Assembly: GCF_004770155.1 (NCBI RefSeq)
Contig: NZ_RQFA01000015.1
Coordinates: 31,590-95,589 of the forward strand
Source: Leptospira gomenensis
Lineage (GTDB): Bacteria; Spirochaetota; Leptospiria; Leptospirales; Leptospiraceae
Direction of reading: 5' to 3'
DNA: 64,000 bases
Shown: positions 16,089 through 25,949 of the stretch, piece by piece
Layout of the letters: every line of letters starts with the position of its first letter
Numbering within the stretch: the first letter of the stretch is position 1
The notes under the pieces: model-generated
What the model was told of the DNA's origin: nothing
The model's input: only the letters and a program-made list of their open reading frames with translations
The model's database searches: none
Program-made: the position numbers and the translations under genes

Positions 16089-16913
16089 TCAATTCGTATC
16101 GTTTTCGATTTGATCCGAAAGCCTCTTTTCTTTTTCCTCCGTAATCTTGCGAAAGGTTTTTTCGTATTCCGGATGAATCGTTCCGAATAACCCGTCCCAA
16201 ATCGTCGTATAAAGCCCGAAGTTGTAACGAAAGAATTGGTGGTGCATATCGTGATTCGTATTCGTGTTGATATGTTTCAGAATTCCGTTGGAAAGAAAGC
16301 GGCCGGGAAAAATTTCGTAACCGCTGTGACCCAACACGTTTCTGACGATTTGAAACGTCATCGAAATCAATAGGGCCAAGTTGTGGACCGGGAACAAGGA
16401 AACCACGATCGGTAGAATCAACGCGTGAAGGAGCGCTTCTCCCGGGCTGAACGAATAAGCGGTCCAGGGCGAAGGTATGACCGATTCGTGATGAACCTTG
16501 TGGAGCAATCGGAAGAACGGCTTCGTGTGCATCAAACGATGGGTCCAATAAAAATAAAAGTCTTGGACCGCCAAAATCAGAAAGACGCTCAGAAACAAAT
16601 AACCCCAACCGTATTCGCGGACGTCTTCATAAAATTTAAAATAACCTAATTTACGAAAAAATAATACCGTTAGGGTCACTAAGGTATAAACCGAGACGGA
16701 GGAAACGGAATAGAGGAATTCCCTTAGAAACTGGGACGGTTGCGCTTTTTTATTCTGAATCTTCCTGTTCTGAAAGGGGTGTTTCCATACGTACAAAATC
16801 AGAAAGGCGAGGCCCGCAAACACGAAGTAGCGCAGAAAATCGATCATAAAGATCGCTGGTGTGTGCGGAATCAATTCGAGTAGGTTTTCGATCCATCGGG
16901 AATATTGGTTCAT
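16089..16913 (-). CDS. Sterol desaturase/fatty acid hydroxylase family protein
   Basis: This 274-residue integral membrane protein has the three histidine boxes of the fatty acid hydroxylase superfamily: HRLMH (125-129), HKVHH (138-142) and HDMHH (221-225), which bind a di-iron centre. Four or five membrane helices surround them (near 20-43, 66-86, 104-122 and 155-190). Members hydroxylate or desaturate lipids; the substrate in Leptospira is not known. The start ATG at 16913 has AAAGGA 7 bp upstream, better than the ATG 99 bp further up. It lies 111 bp from the convergent AraC gene. Confidence 0.88.
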   Translation of the reverse strand: MNQYSRWIENLLELIPHTPAIFMIDFLRYFVFAGLAFLILYVWKHPFQNRKIQNKKAQPSQFLREFLYSVSSVSVYTLVTLTVLFFRKLGYFKFYEDVREYGWGYLFLSVFLILAVQDFYFYWTHRLMHTKPFFRLLHKVHHESVIPSPWTAYSFSPGEALLHALILPIVVSLFPVHNLALLISMTFQIVRNVLGHSGYEIFPGRFLSNGILKHINTNTNHDMHHQFFRYNFGLYTTIWDGLFGTIHPEYEKTFRKITEEKEKRLSDQIENDTN

Positions 16914-17024
16914 TGTTTTTCCTTTCGTTCGGTTTTTTCCTCCGAACATTAGAAAACAGTAAAACGTATTTTCCGCTTCTTTTCCTATCGAATCCGGACG
17001 AAAGCCGATCAAAGCCGGATTCGA

Positions 17025-17606
17025 TCAGTCTTTTCGCGCCAAAAAACCGTAGTGATACGGAGGTAAATCGATCGGCGTGGCGGAATCGACGCGGAAGTTC
17101 GTCGATTTTGCCCAACGATATACGTCTTCCGGTTTCGGTCTGATTTCCATTTTCGGACCGCGAGGAGTTCGTGAATCGTAATTCCAATGGACAAGTCCTG
17201 CGATTCCTCCCGGTTTTAAAATTCTGCGGGCCTCGGCGAGGATCGCAATGGGATCTTCATGGTGAAGAAGATTGAAGATCATGACGTAATCGACGGAGTT
17301 TGCGGATAAGGAAGTGCCTTGTCCGATGATATCCTTTTCAACGGGGAGAATATCGTTCAAACCTTCTTCTTCCTTTTTTTTGACAAGATCTCGAACTAGA
17401 TCCGCTTCGATTTCAAAGGCGACGATTCGCGTTTTTCGCATCCTTGCAAGCGGCAGAGTAAAGGTTCCATAGCCGGAGCCGAATTCGACGGTCGTTCCGG
17501 TTTCCCGGGATAATTCCATTCGTTCCAAAATTAAGGGAACGTCAAAAAGGCCGTTCCAATATTCGGAATCAGGCATTCCGCTATCTCTTACTTTCATAGG
17601 ACTCAT
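17025..17606 (-). CDS. Class I SAM-dependent methyltransferase
   Basis: This 193-residue protein has the SAM-binding motif TVEFGSGYGTFTLPLA near residues 39-54, an acidic residue ending the second strand (VAFEIEADLV), and NSVDYVMIFNLLHHEDP with RRILKPGGIAGLVHWNY near 130-145. This is a Methyltransf_11/25 core. The substrate is unknown. It is transcribed away from an ArsR-rhodanese gene across a 64-bp gap that contains the 32-bp palindrome. This geometry recalls ArsR-controlled methyltransferases, but it lacks the Cys set typical of arsenite methyltransferase ArsM. The start could also be the Met at codon 4 (17597). Confidence 0.85.
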   Translation of the reverse strand: MSPMKVRDSGMPDSEYWNGLFDVPLILERMELSRETGTTVEFGSGYGTFTLPLARMRKTRIVAFEIEADLVRDLVKKKEEEGLNDILPVEKDIIGQGTSLSANSVDYVMIFNLLHHEDPIAILAEARRILKPGGIAGLVHWNYDSRTPRGPKMEIRPKPEDVYRWAKSTNFRVDSATPIDLPPYHYGFLARKD

Positions 17607-17618
17607 TCAAAAAACCGG

Positions 17619-17664
17619 TTGACAAAAGTCAATCAAATATTCAAATATATATTTGAATATTTGA
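17619..17664 (+). promoter_or_regulatory. Promoter and 32-bp palindromic operator upstream of the ArsR-rhodanese gene
   Basis: TTGACA at 17619-17624 is a good -35. About 17 bp later begins a perfect 32-bp palindrome (17633-17664: left arm TCAAATATTCAAATAT, right arm its exact complement). Each arm holds two copies of TCAAATAT or its complement. The palindrome covers the expected -10 and ends 6 bp before the ATG at 17671. It is well placed for repression by the ArsR-type protein it precedes, and could also act on the divergent methyltransferase gene. Confidence 0.75.
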
Positions 17665-17670
17665 GGAATT

Positions 17671-18339
17671 ATGGACCGCCAAAAATCGGGAAGACAATTT
17701 AAGGATTTTATCTACGTCGCACTTTCCAAATACGGAAAAGCGATTTCGGATCCGAAGCGGATCGAGTTGCTCGACCTTTTGTTGCAAGCCGAGAAAAATG
17801 TGGATCTTTTGTCTAAGGAAATCGGTATGAGCGTCGCTTCTACGTCGCACCACCTACAGATTCTAAAGGACGCGCGTTTGGTCGGCGATCGTAAGGACGG
17901 AAGGAATATTTTTTATCGGATAGAAGCTGTCGGCACCGCGATTTTCGGGGTCGTCGCGGAATCCGGGCGTGAATTTAACGCGGAAATCAAGGTCGTTATG
18001 GATTCGTTCTTCGGCGACGAATGCGAATTAAAAGAATTGGAATATTCCGATTTTATAAAGCGTATTTCCTTGAAGGAGGTCGTCCTTGTGGACGTTCGGC
18101 CGAGCGACGAATATGCGGCGGGGCATTTCCCGGGTGCGATTTCCGTTCCGCTCAAAGAGCTTGAATCTAAACTCGCCTCGTTTCCAAAACGCAAGAAAAT
18201 CGTCGCGTATTGCCGAGGTAAGTATTGCGTTTTATCGAAGGAGGCCGTGGAAATTCTCAGGAGTCACGGTCTGAATGCGTATCGTATTTCCCACGGTCCT
18301 CTCGAATTCGCGAACGCCGGTTTCGAATTCGTTAAATAG
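17671..18339 (+). CDS. ArsR-family regulator fused to a rhodanese domain
   Basis: The 222-residue protein has a winged helix (residues 15-95; ISDPKRIELLDLLLQAEKN and SVASTSHHLQILKDARLV) followed by a rhodanese domain (about 125-222; VVLVDVRPSDEYAAGHFPGA). The rhodanese loop AYCRGKYC gives Cys181 as the catalytic position, with Cys186 nearby, so the pair could form a disulfide or persulfide sensor. The ArsR part lacks the classic CVCDL metal site. This fusion is known from other bacteria and is linked to sulfur or redox control; that role is inferred here. It starts at an ATG preceded by GAGGAAT, right after the 32-bp palindrome, so autoregulation is likely. Confidence 0.9.
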   Translation: MDRQKSGRQFKDFIYVALSKYGKAISDPKRIELLDLLLQAEKNVDLLSKEIGMSVASTSHHLQILKDARLVGDRKDGRNIFYRIEAVGTAIFGVVAESGREFNAEIKVVMDSFFGDECELKELEYSDFIKRISLKEVVLVDVRPSDEYAAGHFPGAISVPLKELESKLASFPKRKKIVAYCRGKYCVLSKEAVEILRSHGLNAYRISHGPLEFANAGFEFVK

Positions 18340-18489
18340 GGGATTTTGACGAAGGGTTTTCTATACGCGTTCACGCGTTCGAATTTTCGTATAAAGATAG
18401 AAGTCTCCTACGCCGACGGATTTCGTATTTCCGTTTTTGACGCCGGCAGATCCGGAGTAACTTCCGGATCTACATTCCATTTTTCTAAT

Positions 18490-19257
18490 TTACATTCCGA
18501 TTGCGGCGCCGCCGTCCACCCTCAAATACGTTCCGGTGATGTAATTGGACTGATCGCTTAGGAAAAATTTCACAGCGTTTGCGATCTCCTGTTGTGTTCC
18601 CGGTCTTCTTAACGGGATGAACATAGGATCGGTGAGTTTCTTTTGAACTTCTTCCGGAAGCGATGCGGTCATATCGGTTTGAACGTAACCCGGGCAAACC
18701 GCGTTTACCAAAACGTTTCTTCCCGCGAATTCTCTCGCGGCAACTTTGGTAAGAGCGATCACTCCCGCTTTGGAGGAGGAATAGTTGGCTTGACCCGGTT
18801 GTCCCGTAAGTCCCGAAACGGAGGAGATGTTTACGATTCTTCCCGACTCGGCTTTGAGAAGAAGTTTGGACGCATACTTGGTCATCAAAAAAACTCCTTT
18901 TAAGTTTACGTCGAGAACGAAGTCGAATTCCTGTTCCGACATTCTTATAAAAAGATTGTCCTTTAATACTCCCGCGTTGTTTACGAGAAAGTCGAGTTTC
19001 CCGAATTTTTCCTTTACACCCGCGATCACCGCGTCGCAGTCGTCGGGTTTTGTGACGTTACAAGGAATTCCCAGCGTTTTAACGCCGAACTCTTTGGCGA
19101 TATCGGTCGCCGCCTGTTCGATCTGTTCTTTGTTTAAATCGACGACTACTATGTCGCCTCCTTCTTTGGCGATCGTATTTGCGATCGCTCTTCCGAGGCC
19201 GCGAGGAGATGCCGCTCCGGTAACGAGTGCCACTTTCCCTTCGAATTGTTTAGACAT
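18490..19257 (-). CDS. fabG: 3-oxoacyl-[ACP] reductase FabG-like SDR
   Basis: This 255-residue classical short-chain dehydrogenase reduces 3-oxoacyl-ACP or a related substrate with NADPH. It has the [10 protein letters not shown] dinucleotide loop at residues 13-22, NNAGVLKDN near 90, NISSVSG and the YSSSKAG catalytic Tyr-Lys near 157-161, and [13 protein letters not shown] near 190. The ATG at 19257 follows GAGGG at good spacing, so I reject the 63-nt longer frame. It stands alone between divergent and convergent neighbours, not in a fab operon, so it could serve another pathway. The function as FabG is probable, not certain. Confidence 0.88.
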   Translation of the reverse strand: MSKQFEGKVALVTGAASPRGLGRAIANTIAKEGGDIVVVDLNKEQIEQAATDIAKEFGVKTLGIPCNVTKPDDCDAVIAGVKEKFGKLDFLVNNAGVLKDNLFIRMSEQEFDFVLDVNLKGVFLMTKYASKLLLKAESGRIVNISSVSGLTGQPGQANYSSSKAGVIALTKVAAREFAGRNVLVNAVCPGYVQTDMTASLPEEVQKKLTDPMFIPLRRPGTQQEIANAVKFFLSDQSNYITGTYLRVDGGAAIGM

Positions 19258-19310
19258 GATTTCCCTCGTATCGAGATTCTGATTGGCTTTCCATTTCCGG
19301 GATAGAAATG

Positions 19311-19353
<43 letters not shown>

Positions 19354-19416
19354 CTAAATCGAAACTTTATCTTTGTTAGAGGAACGTTCTTACGTTTCGT
19401 TTTTGGAGAATTCAAT

Positions 19417-20124
19417 ATGCAGTCCTCTTACAATCGTCCTTTGGAATCGATCGGTCCCATCGAAGCCGTTTATCTTCCCGGAAATCCCGAATCATACACG
19501 ATCATTTTGTTTCACGGATACGGAGCGAACGCGTACGACCTCTCTCCGTTGAGCGCCTATCTTGATTTGCCGGAAGGAACGGGTTGGGTTTTTCCGAACG
19601 GGGTTTTGGAAATTCCGGTTATGCCGGGTTACAACGGAAGGGCTTGGTTTCCCATCGACATGGAGGTATTGCAAAAGGCGATGATGTCCGGAGGTTATCG
19701 CGACTTCGCCGATCGTTATCCTGCCGGTTTGGAAAGTGCAAGGGAACAAGCACAGGAGATGATACGAACTTTGGGCGTTCCGATGGAGAGAATCATTTTA
19801 GGCGGTTTCAGTCAAGGCGCTATGCTTGCGACGGACATAGCGCTTCATTCCGAAATTTCTCCGGCGGGTTTGCTGATCCTTTCCGGGACGTTGATCAGCG
19901 AAACGGATTGGAAACGACTCGCTGAAAAAAAGAAGGATTATAAGTTCTTTCAAAGTCACGGAAGAATGGATCCCGTTCTCGGTTATCCCGCCGCGAAAAA
20001 ACTCGAACAATTGTTAATCGAAGCGGGATGGCTCGGAGAGATGATCGCGTTTCCGGGTGGACATGAAATTCCGGAAGTCGTACTTAGGGGTATGAACCTG
20101 TATCTCAGGAACATCACCGGATGA
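19417..20124 (+). CDS. Carboxylesterase/phospholipase-type alpha/beta hydrolase
   Basis: The 235-residue enzyme has the oxyanion region [13 protein letters not shown] at 30-42, the nucleophile elbow [11 protein letters not shown] with Ser132, [10 protein letters not shown] with the acid Asp near 187, and a catalytic His in FPGGHEIP near residue 218. This is the Abhydrolase_2 family (EstB/YpfH and acyl-protein thioesterase type). It has no signal peptide, so it is cytoplasmic. Its stop overlaps the next gene's start by four bases (ATGA). Confidence 0.9.
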   Translation: MQSSYNRPLESIGPIEAVYLPGNPESYTIILFHGYGANAYDLSPLSAYLDLPEGTGWVFPNGVLEIPVMPGYNGRAWFPIDMEVLQKAMMSGGYRDFADRYPAGLESAREQAQEMIRTLGVPMERIILGGFSQGAMLATDIALHSEISPAGLLILSGTLISETDWKRLAEKKKDYKFFQSHGRMDPVLGYPAAKKLEQLLIEAGWLGEMIAFPGGHEIPEVVLRGMNLYLRNITG

Positions 20125-20795
20125 CGAAATTAGTAGAAAAATACATCGCTCTCAAAAACAAATACCGAAACTACGACACCAAGGAAGCGTTGAAGAGGAT
20201 GCAGGCCTTCCGCATAGCTTTGAAGGAATTAGAGGAAAAGGGTTTTCATACCGGAGTCGAGATTCTTGGATCGATCAACTTCGGTATCGTTGAGACTGCC
20301 TCCGACGTAGATTGTATCCTTCTGCATTTTTGCGATCTTCATAAAGAAGTGGAATGTCCGGAATATTGTCCCAACTTCCTCTACGAGACCGAAGAGATCA
20401 AAACCTCTCTTCGTAAACGCCTGAACGACGAAAATCTAAAGGTCGAATTTTTGGACTGTATCAATCTGCGTATGGTCGAAAAAGCCATGGAGAAAAAGGA
20501 AAATCTCAACGAGAGCGATCTGCTCAAACGTCTTATGTTTTATCGGACCATCGGGCGACCCGTCAATCGTCCGTTGTTCATTCCTTATTGCGAGAAGCTC
20601 GAGGAAAACGAGGAATTTATTCAGGATATTCTGGATTGGGGTTCCGAGGCTTTGGAGGATTATCTTAGAACTTCGCGTCACAGGTTTTCGTTTAACAAAT
20701 ACAACGAACGGATCGAAAGTTCCGGTCTTCAGCTTCCTCCCGGACTTAAGGAAGAGTTGAAAAGTTATCTGGACGAAGTTCCGGAAACCGGATAA
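20121..20795 (+). CDS. Nucleotidyltransferase-superfamily protein
   Basis: This 224-residue protein contains the Pol-beta-type active-site pattern [18 protein letters not shown] (residues 50-67), that is GS then SDxD, with Asp62 and Asp64 as metal ligands. The rest is helical and cysteine-containing ([11 protein letters not shown]). It does not match a named tRNA- or antibiotic-modifying enzyme. A third acidic ligand is probably in VEFLDCINL near residue 108. It overlaps the esterase gene by 4 bp and is likely cotranscribed with it. What nucleotide is transferred and to what is unknown. Confidence 0.72.
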   Translation: MTKLVEKYIALKNKYRNYDTKEALKRMQAFRIALKELEEKGFHTGVEILGSINFGIVETASDVDCILLHFCDLHKEVECPEYCPNFLYETEEIKTSLRKRLNDENLKVEFLDCINLRMVEKAMEKKENLNESDLLKRLMFYRTIGRPVNRPLFIPYCEKLEENEEFIQDILDWGSEALEDYLRTSRHRFSFNKYNERIESSGLQLPPGLKEELKSYLDEVPETG

Positions 20796-21069
20796 AATAC
20801 GTTCGATCGTGTTTTTATCGTCGAAGGTGAAAATCCCGTAGAGGAGGGGGAGGAGGTTCCGGGAGTGGAACACGTCCTTGGTGTGTTCGATGTACGATGT
20901 TCGATGTTCGGTCGGATCTCCGTTTCTTAAAAACATGTTCTTATAAAATGGATTTTTAAATTTAGAAATCGATGATATACTTTTTACGGAAACCGAGTTT
21001 TTCCGCTAACACGCGGAAACGATTCTGCGAGGAATGGATTCGATTCGAACGCGTAAGGACCTGAAACCT
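20796..21069. other. Intergenic region before the FxLYD-type protein
   Basis: There are 274 bp with no supported gene. A purine-rich patch lies near 20839-20868, and a short GATGTTCGATGTTCG repeat near 20886-20910. Confidence 0.45.
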
Positions 21070-21423
21070 ATGTCGAAAAAAACAACGATCCTGCTTTCTC
21101 TCGTCTTTTCCTTTTTTCTCTGGGCCAAATCGAACGGAGAGTTCACCTTAGACGGTAAATATAAATATCACAACGTAGGCATCCAGGATCAATTCGCGTA
21201 TCTGGAAATCAACGGACAAATCGAAAATCTTTCGGGCAAGGATCACGCGGAAGCGTTCTTTACGATAAACTTCTACGACAAGGACGATATACTTCTCGAA
21301 TCCTGTCGTTTCGCCGTTCAGGGACTTCCGGCGGGTCAGAAAAAGGATTTTTATGCGAGCGCAAAATACGTGGACCCGAAGCTGATCCGGCGTTTTACGA
21401 TCGAATTCGAAAGCAATAACTAA
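21070..21423 (+). CDS. Small exported protein, FxLYD-like fold
   Basis: This 117-residue protein has a signal peptide ([21 protein letters not shown]) and one beta-sandwich domain. The pattern [32 protein letters not shown] is typical of FxLYD/DUF3426-type modules that occur in the envelope. An alternative ATG at 21034 has a better Shine-Dalgarno (GCGAGG) but puts 12 polar residues before the signal peptide. It is followed 24 bp later by the SPFH lipoprotein gene, so the two are probably cotranscribed. The function is unknown. Confidence 0.65.
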   Translation: MSKKTTILLSLVFSFFLWAKSNGEFTLDGKYKYHNVGIQDQFAYLEINGQIENLSGKDHAEAFFTINFYDKDDILLESCRFAVQGLPAGQKKDFYASAKYVDPKLIRRFTIEFESNN

Positions 21424-21446
21424 ATAAAAAAGGAATATAACAGTTT

Positions 21447-22256
21447 ATGAATAGGAAAAAATTCTTCTTAGTTCTTCTTTTGTTCGGAACCTTGAATTGC
21501 GGCGCCACCGTACGACCGGGTGAAATAGGCCTTTTTTGGAAGCCTTTCGGAATCAGCGACGTGGGTCTGAGTAAGGATCCGGTGTTGAACGGTTTTTATT
21601 GGCTTTTACCTTGGAATGATATTTATACGTATTCTACACAATGGAATTCGTACAAGGAAAAAGTGGACGTTCTCACCAACGACGACCTTAAAATCGACGT
21701 TCAAGCGGTGATCATCATGCGGCCGGTCCGCGACGAAATCTTTCAGCTCCACGTGGAAGTCGGTCCAGAATATTATAAAAGTATAGTACAGCCCGAATTT
21801 CGCGCCTCGATTAGAAACGTTGTCTCTCATCATCAGATGATTCAGATTTCCAAAAATAGCGCCGTTTTGGCGAAGGACATCAAATCCGCCGTGATCGAAC
21901 GGACCAAGGGAAAACACGTCGAGGTTTTCGACGTGATTTTGGACGACGTAGAATATTCTCCTAATATGTTGCACGCGATCGAAGCTAAGTTGACCAAACA
22001 ACAGGAGTTGGAACAGCAGAAATACGAGCTCGAAATCGCCGAAAAAAACATCGAAATCGCCAAACGTAAGGCGAAAGCGGACGCGGAAGCTCAGTTGATC
22101 CGCGCGGAAGCTCAGGCCAAATCCCAGACGATCATCAACGAAAGACTTACGACGAAATATCTGCAGTATAAGGCGTTCGAAAGCCCGAACTCCAAGATGA
22201 TCTTCGTTCCTCAGGATAAGAATAATCTTCCGATCGTGGTCAGTCCTAAGGATTAA
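21447..22256 (+). CDS. SPFH/prohibitin-domain lipoprotein
   Basis: The 269-residue protein has a lipoprotein signal (LLFGTLNC, Cys18) and a Band 7/SPFH domain (residues 22-185), with VRPGEIGLFWKPFG and VEVFDVILDDVEYSP. A long charged helix with LTKQQELEQQKYELEIAEKN and alternating Ala/Glu/Lys repeats (KRKAKADAEAQLIRAEAQAK) follows, which forms coiled coils in prohibitin assemblies. Being a lipoprotein is unusual, since most relatives (HflK/C, prohibitin) use a transmembrane helix. It probably forms a scaffold on a periplasm-facing membrane. The sequence is intact. Confidence 0.88.
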   Translation: MNRKKFFLVLLLFGTLNCGATVRPGEIGLFWKPFGISDVGLSKDPVLNGFYWLLPWNDIYTYSTQWNSYKEKVDVLTNDDLKIDVQAVIIMRPVRDEIFQLHVEVGPEYYKSIVQPEFRASIRNVVSHHQMIQISKNSAVLAKDIKSAVIERTKGKHVEVFDVILDDVEYSPNMLHAIEAKLTKQQELEQQKYELEIAEKNIEIAKRKAKADAEAQLIRAEAQAKSQTIINERLTTKYLQYKAFESPNSKMIFVPQDKNNLPIVVSPKD

Positions 22257-22305
22257 TACAACCTAACGCCCGTTCGTCGAAACTCCGCGCGGTTTTCCGC
22301 CGTTT

Positions 22306-24543
22306 TTACTGCGCGGCGACTAACGCATGAAAGTCAGGATCGTCCCGGAAATGATCGAAATCGCTGTCTTTAAAATCCGTTTTCGGTTTACCCAGGCTTA
22401 GGGCCAGTTTCGTATAACGGATCGTGTTTTCCTTGTTTTTTTCCAGCGAATTGAGACAAGCCAGGTTGAACGCAAGCCGTCCGTCCTGTATGTTAGACGG
22501 CAGAAGCGTTTCCACCAAGGGAAGAAATTTCCCTCCTTCGTATTTCGCGATAAAAACGATGATATCTCCCGCGAAGTATTCGGCGGTGTTGTAGGAGTTT
22601 CCGGTCACGTTTCCTTTTACGATCGAATTCCGGTTTACTCCCAATTTCGGAAACAATTCGTGATAACATTCCAAAACCCAACGGGCGAGTTCCGGTTTGT
22701 TCGATTGTAAAAAACGGTTCAGGGCCATGGAAGAGATCTGCATCGCCAAGTCGTCCAAGGAGAGTTTCGTTTTTTCGTCGGACGTCTTTTCCTTGTATTC
22801 CAATACGCGGTCGAATTCCCGCTTATAACGATCCTTGTTCTCGGTGAAATTCCTATCGAGTCTGTCGATCGATTGTTCCATCGTAGTTTTCCAAACCCAA
22901 GGATAATCCTCCAATACTTCTCCGGAAACGTCGTCGATCAGTTCCTGTTCCTTTTCCGTGTTTTCCCGTTTTTCTTTTTTTTCTTTTTCATTGGGAAAGA
23001 ATTTTTTGAAGAAGGAATCCTCTTTTCCTCGAGAGGTGTGAAAGGCGATTTCCGCTTCCTCGTCGTGAAAGTGCGAATACGCGAAATAAACCCCTTCTTT
23101 GTCCCGAGGAACGAGTTTGAATTCCTCTCCGCTTAGAACGGAGATCGCGTTTTCAATCGAAAGATAGGCGAGGATATCGCGGACGATTTCGTAATTTTCC
23201 CCCAATATGTCCAGAACTTCGGAGCCGTCGATTTCGGAAGAATTAGATTTTCCTAATATATTCGCGTAAAACGGCGTGAAATCCAGGATGTATTCTATGA
23301 AGTTTGCCCCTTCCGAAATTGCGTCCTCGTAGTCGGTTCCCGAATGCCAGTCGAAACCTAAGAATAGGATCTCTCCCGCGTCGTCCCAATACGAATCGAT
23401 CACGAGAACGTCTTCGTTGACAGTTCCTTCCCGAGCCAAAAAAAGGATCCAGTTGCGGATCGTCGCATGGACATATCCGGCCAACGAACGCCAGTTATAC
23501 TCTAACAGACGTTTGGCGATTTCGGGTTCTTCCTCGGAAAGTTCAACCGCGCGACGAGCCACGTATTCCTGAAACGTCGCGTCGAAAACGGGCGTATCGT
23601 ACGACTCGGAAGCCGAATCGGATTCGGGACGGATGTCGCGGATCCAACCGCAGATTTCCCGCAACAGAAATCCTCCCAATCCGTATTCGATTTCGGGAAC
23701 CTCTAGATCGCAGGTTCCGTGTTCCACTCGCGTGATGGCTGCTTCTCCGTATTTGTTTTTGATAAAAGGATGATATACGAACCAGTTTTGACTTTCGTCG
23801 TAGGTGCCGAAAGATTGTACGTCTTGGAAATCCTTGCCTACGATTTCCAAGGGGCCGATCCACCAACTTTCCCCTTCTTCCAATATTTCCGCTTCCCAAC
23901 CGTAGTCGTCTAAAACCTTGGCCGGTTTGTTCGAATCTTCGTCCGGAGTTCCGACGCCTTGGATCGAAAATGTCGGATAATCGTTGTCGTCGTGTACGAT
24001 TTCCATTCCGTTAAAGATCGAGACGAAACGTCCCATGGATTGTGGAACGGACGAATGGATTTTTCCGAGGTACGGTGGATTCCAGACGAGATGAACGGGA
24101 GTTTCCTCGTCGTAAGACCAAGGTAAGGTGAGGACGAATCTGCCTTCTTCGTCGATTCTTGCGTCGGTGATCGATTCCAAGATTCTGTCCCAGAGAATTT
24201 TGCATTCTTCGGTTTCGGTCAAAAAACGGAACTGGTCGCGTAACGCTTGTTTGCGGTCCGGCGCATCGAGAATCCGTTTCCAGGTTTCCGGATAATTCGG
24301 ATCTCCCGTGAGAGGTTTAAACGTAGGAACTGCTTCCGATGATTCGGTAAATCCGCGTGATAGGGCTTCGGAGACGAGATGGGCAAATCCTTGGAGACAG
24401 GACTGACGATTCGAAAACGTCTTTGCGGTTCGTCTGCCCACGGAACCGGTTTCTCCTTCGGAAATCAAAATGGAATATCCGGAAATTTCGATTTGGCGAA
24501 ACCTTTCGGTCCCGTTGTCCGAAAGAAGAAAGTGTTTTTTCAT
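22306..24543 (-). CDS. WGR-domain protein with long acidic C-terminal region
   Basis: The 745-residue protein begins [20 protein letters not shown] and has an N-terminal WGR domain (about residues 5-75; [17 protein letters not shown]). This fold binds nucleic acid or proteins and is common in poly(ADP-ribose) polymerases and in bacterial WGR proteins. The rest has no domain I can name. It includes an acidic region (residues 190-560), a Lys/Glu-rich stretch ([16 protein letters not shown], near 550) and a C-terminal TPR-like end with [17 protein letters not shown] and DDPDFHAL. The ATG at 24543 is preceded by AAGGGG. No PARP-like catalytic motif is seen. Confidence 0.75.
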   Translation of the reverse strand: MKKHFLLSDNGTERFRQIEISGYSILISEGETGSVGRRTAKTFSNRQSCLQGFAHLVSEALSRGFTESSEAVPTFKPLTGDPNYPETWKRILDAPDRKQALRDQFRFLTETEECKILWDRILESITDARIDEEGRFVLTLPWSYDEETPVHLVWNPPYLGKIHSSVPQSMGRFVSIFNGMEIVHDDNDYPTFSIQGVGTPDEDSNKPAKVLDDYGWEAEILEEGESWWIGPLEIVGKDFQDVQSFGTYDESQNWFVYHPFIKNKYGEAAITRVEHGTCDLEVPEIEYGLGGFLLREICGWIRDIRPESDSASESYDTPVFDATFQEYVARRAVELSEEEPEIAKRLLEYNWRSLAGYVHATIRNWILFLAREGTVNEDVLVIDSYWDDAGEILFLGFDWHSGTDYEDAISEGANFIEYILDFTPFYANILGKSNSSEIDGSEVLDILGENYEIVRDILAYLSIENAISVLSGEEFKLVPRDKEGVYFAYSHFHDEEAEIAFHTSRGKEDSFFKKFFPNEKEKKEKRENTEKEQELIDDVSGEVLEDYPWVWKTTMEQSIDRLDRNFTENKDRYKREFDRVLEYKEKTSDEKTKLSLDDLAMQISSMALNRFLQSNKPELARWVLECYHELFPKLGVNRNSIVKGNVTGNSYNTAEYFAGDIIVFIAKYEGGKFLPLVETLLPSNIQDGRLAFNLACLNSLEKNKENTIRYTKLALSLGKPKTDFKDSDFDHFRDDPDFHALVAAQ

Positions 24544-24694
24544 GTTTGCCCCTTGGTTTTGGGATGATCTAAAGTGCACCGGAAGAGTATAAACGATACG
24601 CTCTTCAATGACTTATCAGGTTATATTCTGATGTCGATCGAATTATCACGGATCGCAAGGATTCAAAATTTTTGTACTCGGTAGGAAGAAGGGT

Positions 24695-25408
24695 TCAGAT
24701 CGTTTTGGCGACCGCTTGCACTGGATCGGAAACGTGTCGAATGTCCATTCCCGTGTTTAGACGCACCAGTTCTTCCGCGATGTTAACCGCATAGTCTCCG
24801 GTTCTTTCCAAACAAAGGATCAATCGATATACGTCCGCGAATTGATTTTTGTCCAATCTCGGATCCATTACGAATTTGAGGAACGCGGATTGACAGAGGT
24901 TGTTGATTTCTTCCTCCACGGAATGAACGCTTCCGTAGAATCTGTTTTTTTCCTCGACCAAGGATTCGACCGCCATTCCCACGATCGTGATCACCCGCGA
25001 AAGCAGTTTGCTCAGAATTTCCTCTTCGCAAAAAAATCTCTGTGGAATCAGACCTCTGCGAAAACATTTGGCGCAGTTGACGATTTGGTCGCCCATTCGT
25101 TCCAGGTTTCTGGTGATCCGGATCGCGGAAAGTGCGAAGCGGAGTGGATCCCGTTTTAGAATCACTTCTCCGTCCACCTGATCCATTCCCATAGAATTAC
25201 GGTTGGCGACCGCCTCGAGGATCGCGTTTTGGGAAAGGTTGTCGTTCTGTTTTTCCAGATTGTCGATCAGGTCGTCGCGGTCTATGAGCTTTCTTGCAAG
25301 TTCGGTGTCGTCTTTTTCCAAAGCGTCGTCCAAAAGAAGCACCTGTTCGAGACAAAGTTCGGCCATGCTGTACAGGTTTTTACGTAGAAAGTCGAATTTG
25401 GAGGACAT
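24695..25408 (-). CDS. phoU: PhoU-domain protein
   Basis: The 237-residue protein consists of two PhoU-type helical repeats (about 1-110 and 120-230). It has [21 protein letters not shown] and an [18 protein letters not shown] helix with the E-R-M-G-D pattern, repeated as [18 protein letters not shown] near the C-terminus. PhoU represses phosphate uptake signalling through PhoR and the Pst transporter. No pst or phoR genes are beside it in this window, so a wider role is possible. I prefer the ATG at 25408 because its [10 protein letters not shown] sequence matches the family better than the arginine-rich 11-residue extension. Confidence 0.87.
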   Translation of the reverse strand: MSSKFDFLRKNLYSMAELCLEQVLLLDDALEKDDTELARKLIDRDDLIDNLEKQNDNLSQNAILEAVANRNSMGMDQVDGEVILKRDPLRFALSAIRITRNLERMGDQIVNCAKCFRRGLIPQRFFCEEEILSKLLSRVITIVGMAVESLVEEKNRFYGSVHSVEEEINNLCQSAFLKFVMDPRLDKNQFADVYRLILCLERTGDYAVNIAEELVRLNTGMDIRHVSDPVQAVAKTI

Positions 25409-25517
25409 GGGATTTCGTTTCCACCCGTATCTTTTTCTCAAGATTCCGAATCGAATCGATCGCGGAAAATGGACTGAACTTCAGGTACTCGAAATCGTTC
25501 GTAAAAAATTCGTTCGG

Positions 25518-25949
25518 TCAAGAAGATTTTCTTTTGAGCAAAACCTTGTCTCCGATTTCCTGAATTTTGGAAACGTGAATCTTTGTTCTTTCTTTGGATA
25601 AAGGATTGAACGAAGTTTTAACGAGCAGAGATTCGAGTTTTCCGTTTTTGGAAACGGTTTCCTCCACGGTTCCCAATTCGGAACCGTCGCTGTTCAATAC
25701 TTTGAGCCCCTTGTATTTTTCGTGCGGAACCACGTCCAAAAGAATCGCGTCCACTCCTAAAGTGCGTACGTAGTCGATTCCTACGAATAGATCCGGCTTC
25801 ATAAAACCCTGATCGATCGTAATTCCGACGATCCGTTTTTCGATCCGATCGATATGAAGTTTGACGACGACTCCGAGCACCTCTCCTTCCGGATCCAAGG
25901 CTTCTTTTCCGAGGATATCGTCCGATGTGATATCACTTTCGTTTGTCAT
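25518..25949 (-). CDS. PRC-barrel domain protein
   Basis: This 143-residue protein has a PRC-barrel core at residues 10-75 (DDILGKEALDPEGEVLGVVVKLHID, then RIVGITIDQGFMKPDLFVGID) and a second partial repeat (GSELGTVEETVSKNGKLESLLV). PRC-barrels occur in RimM, photosynthetic reaction-centre H subunits and many small bacterial proteins. Its 5' end overlaps the previous gene by 17 bp, so the two are translationally coupled. The function is unknown. Confidence 0.78.
   Translation of the reverse strand: MTNESDITSDDILGKEALDPEGEVLGVVVKLHIDRIEKRIVGITIDQGFMKPDLFVGIDYVRTLGVDAILLDVVPHEKYKGLKVLNSDGSELGTVEETVSKNGKLESLLVKTSFNPLSKERTKIHVSKIQEIGDKVLLKRKSS

Noticed and set aside
17619..17664. The 32-bp palindrome as a terminator
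   Set aside because: It is AT-only in the stem core, lies between a -35 box and a start codon, and has no T-run after it; an operator is the better reading.
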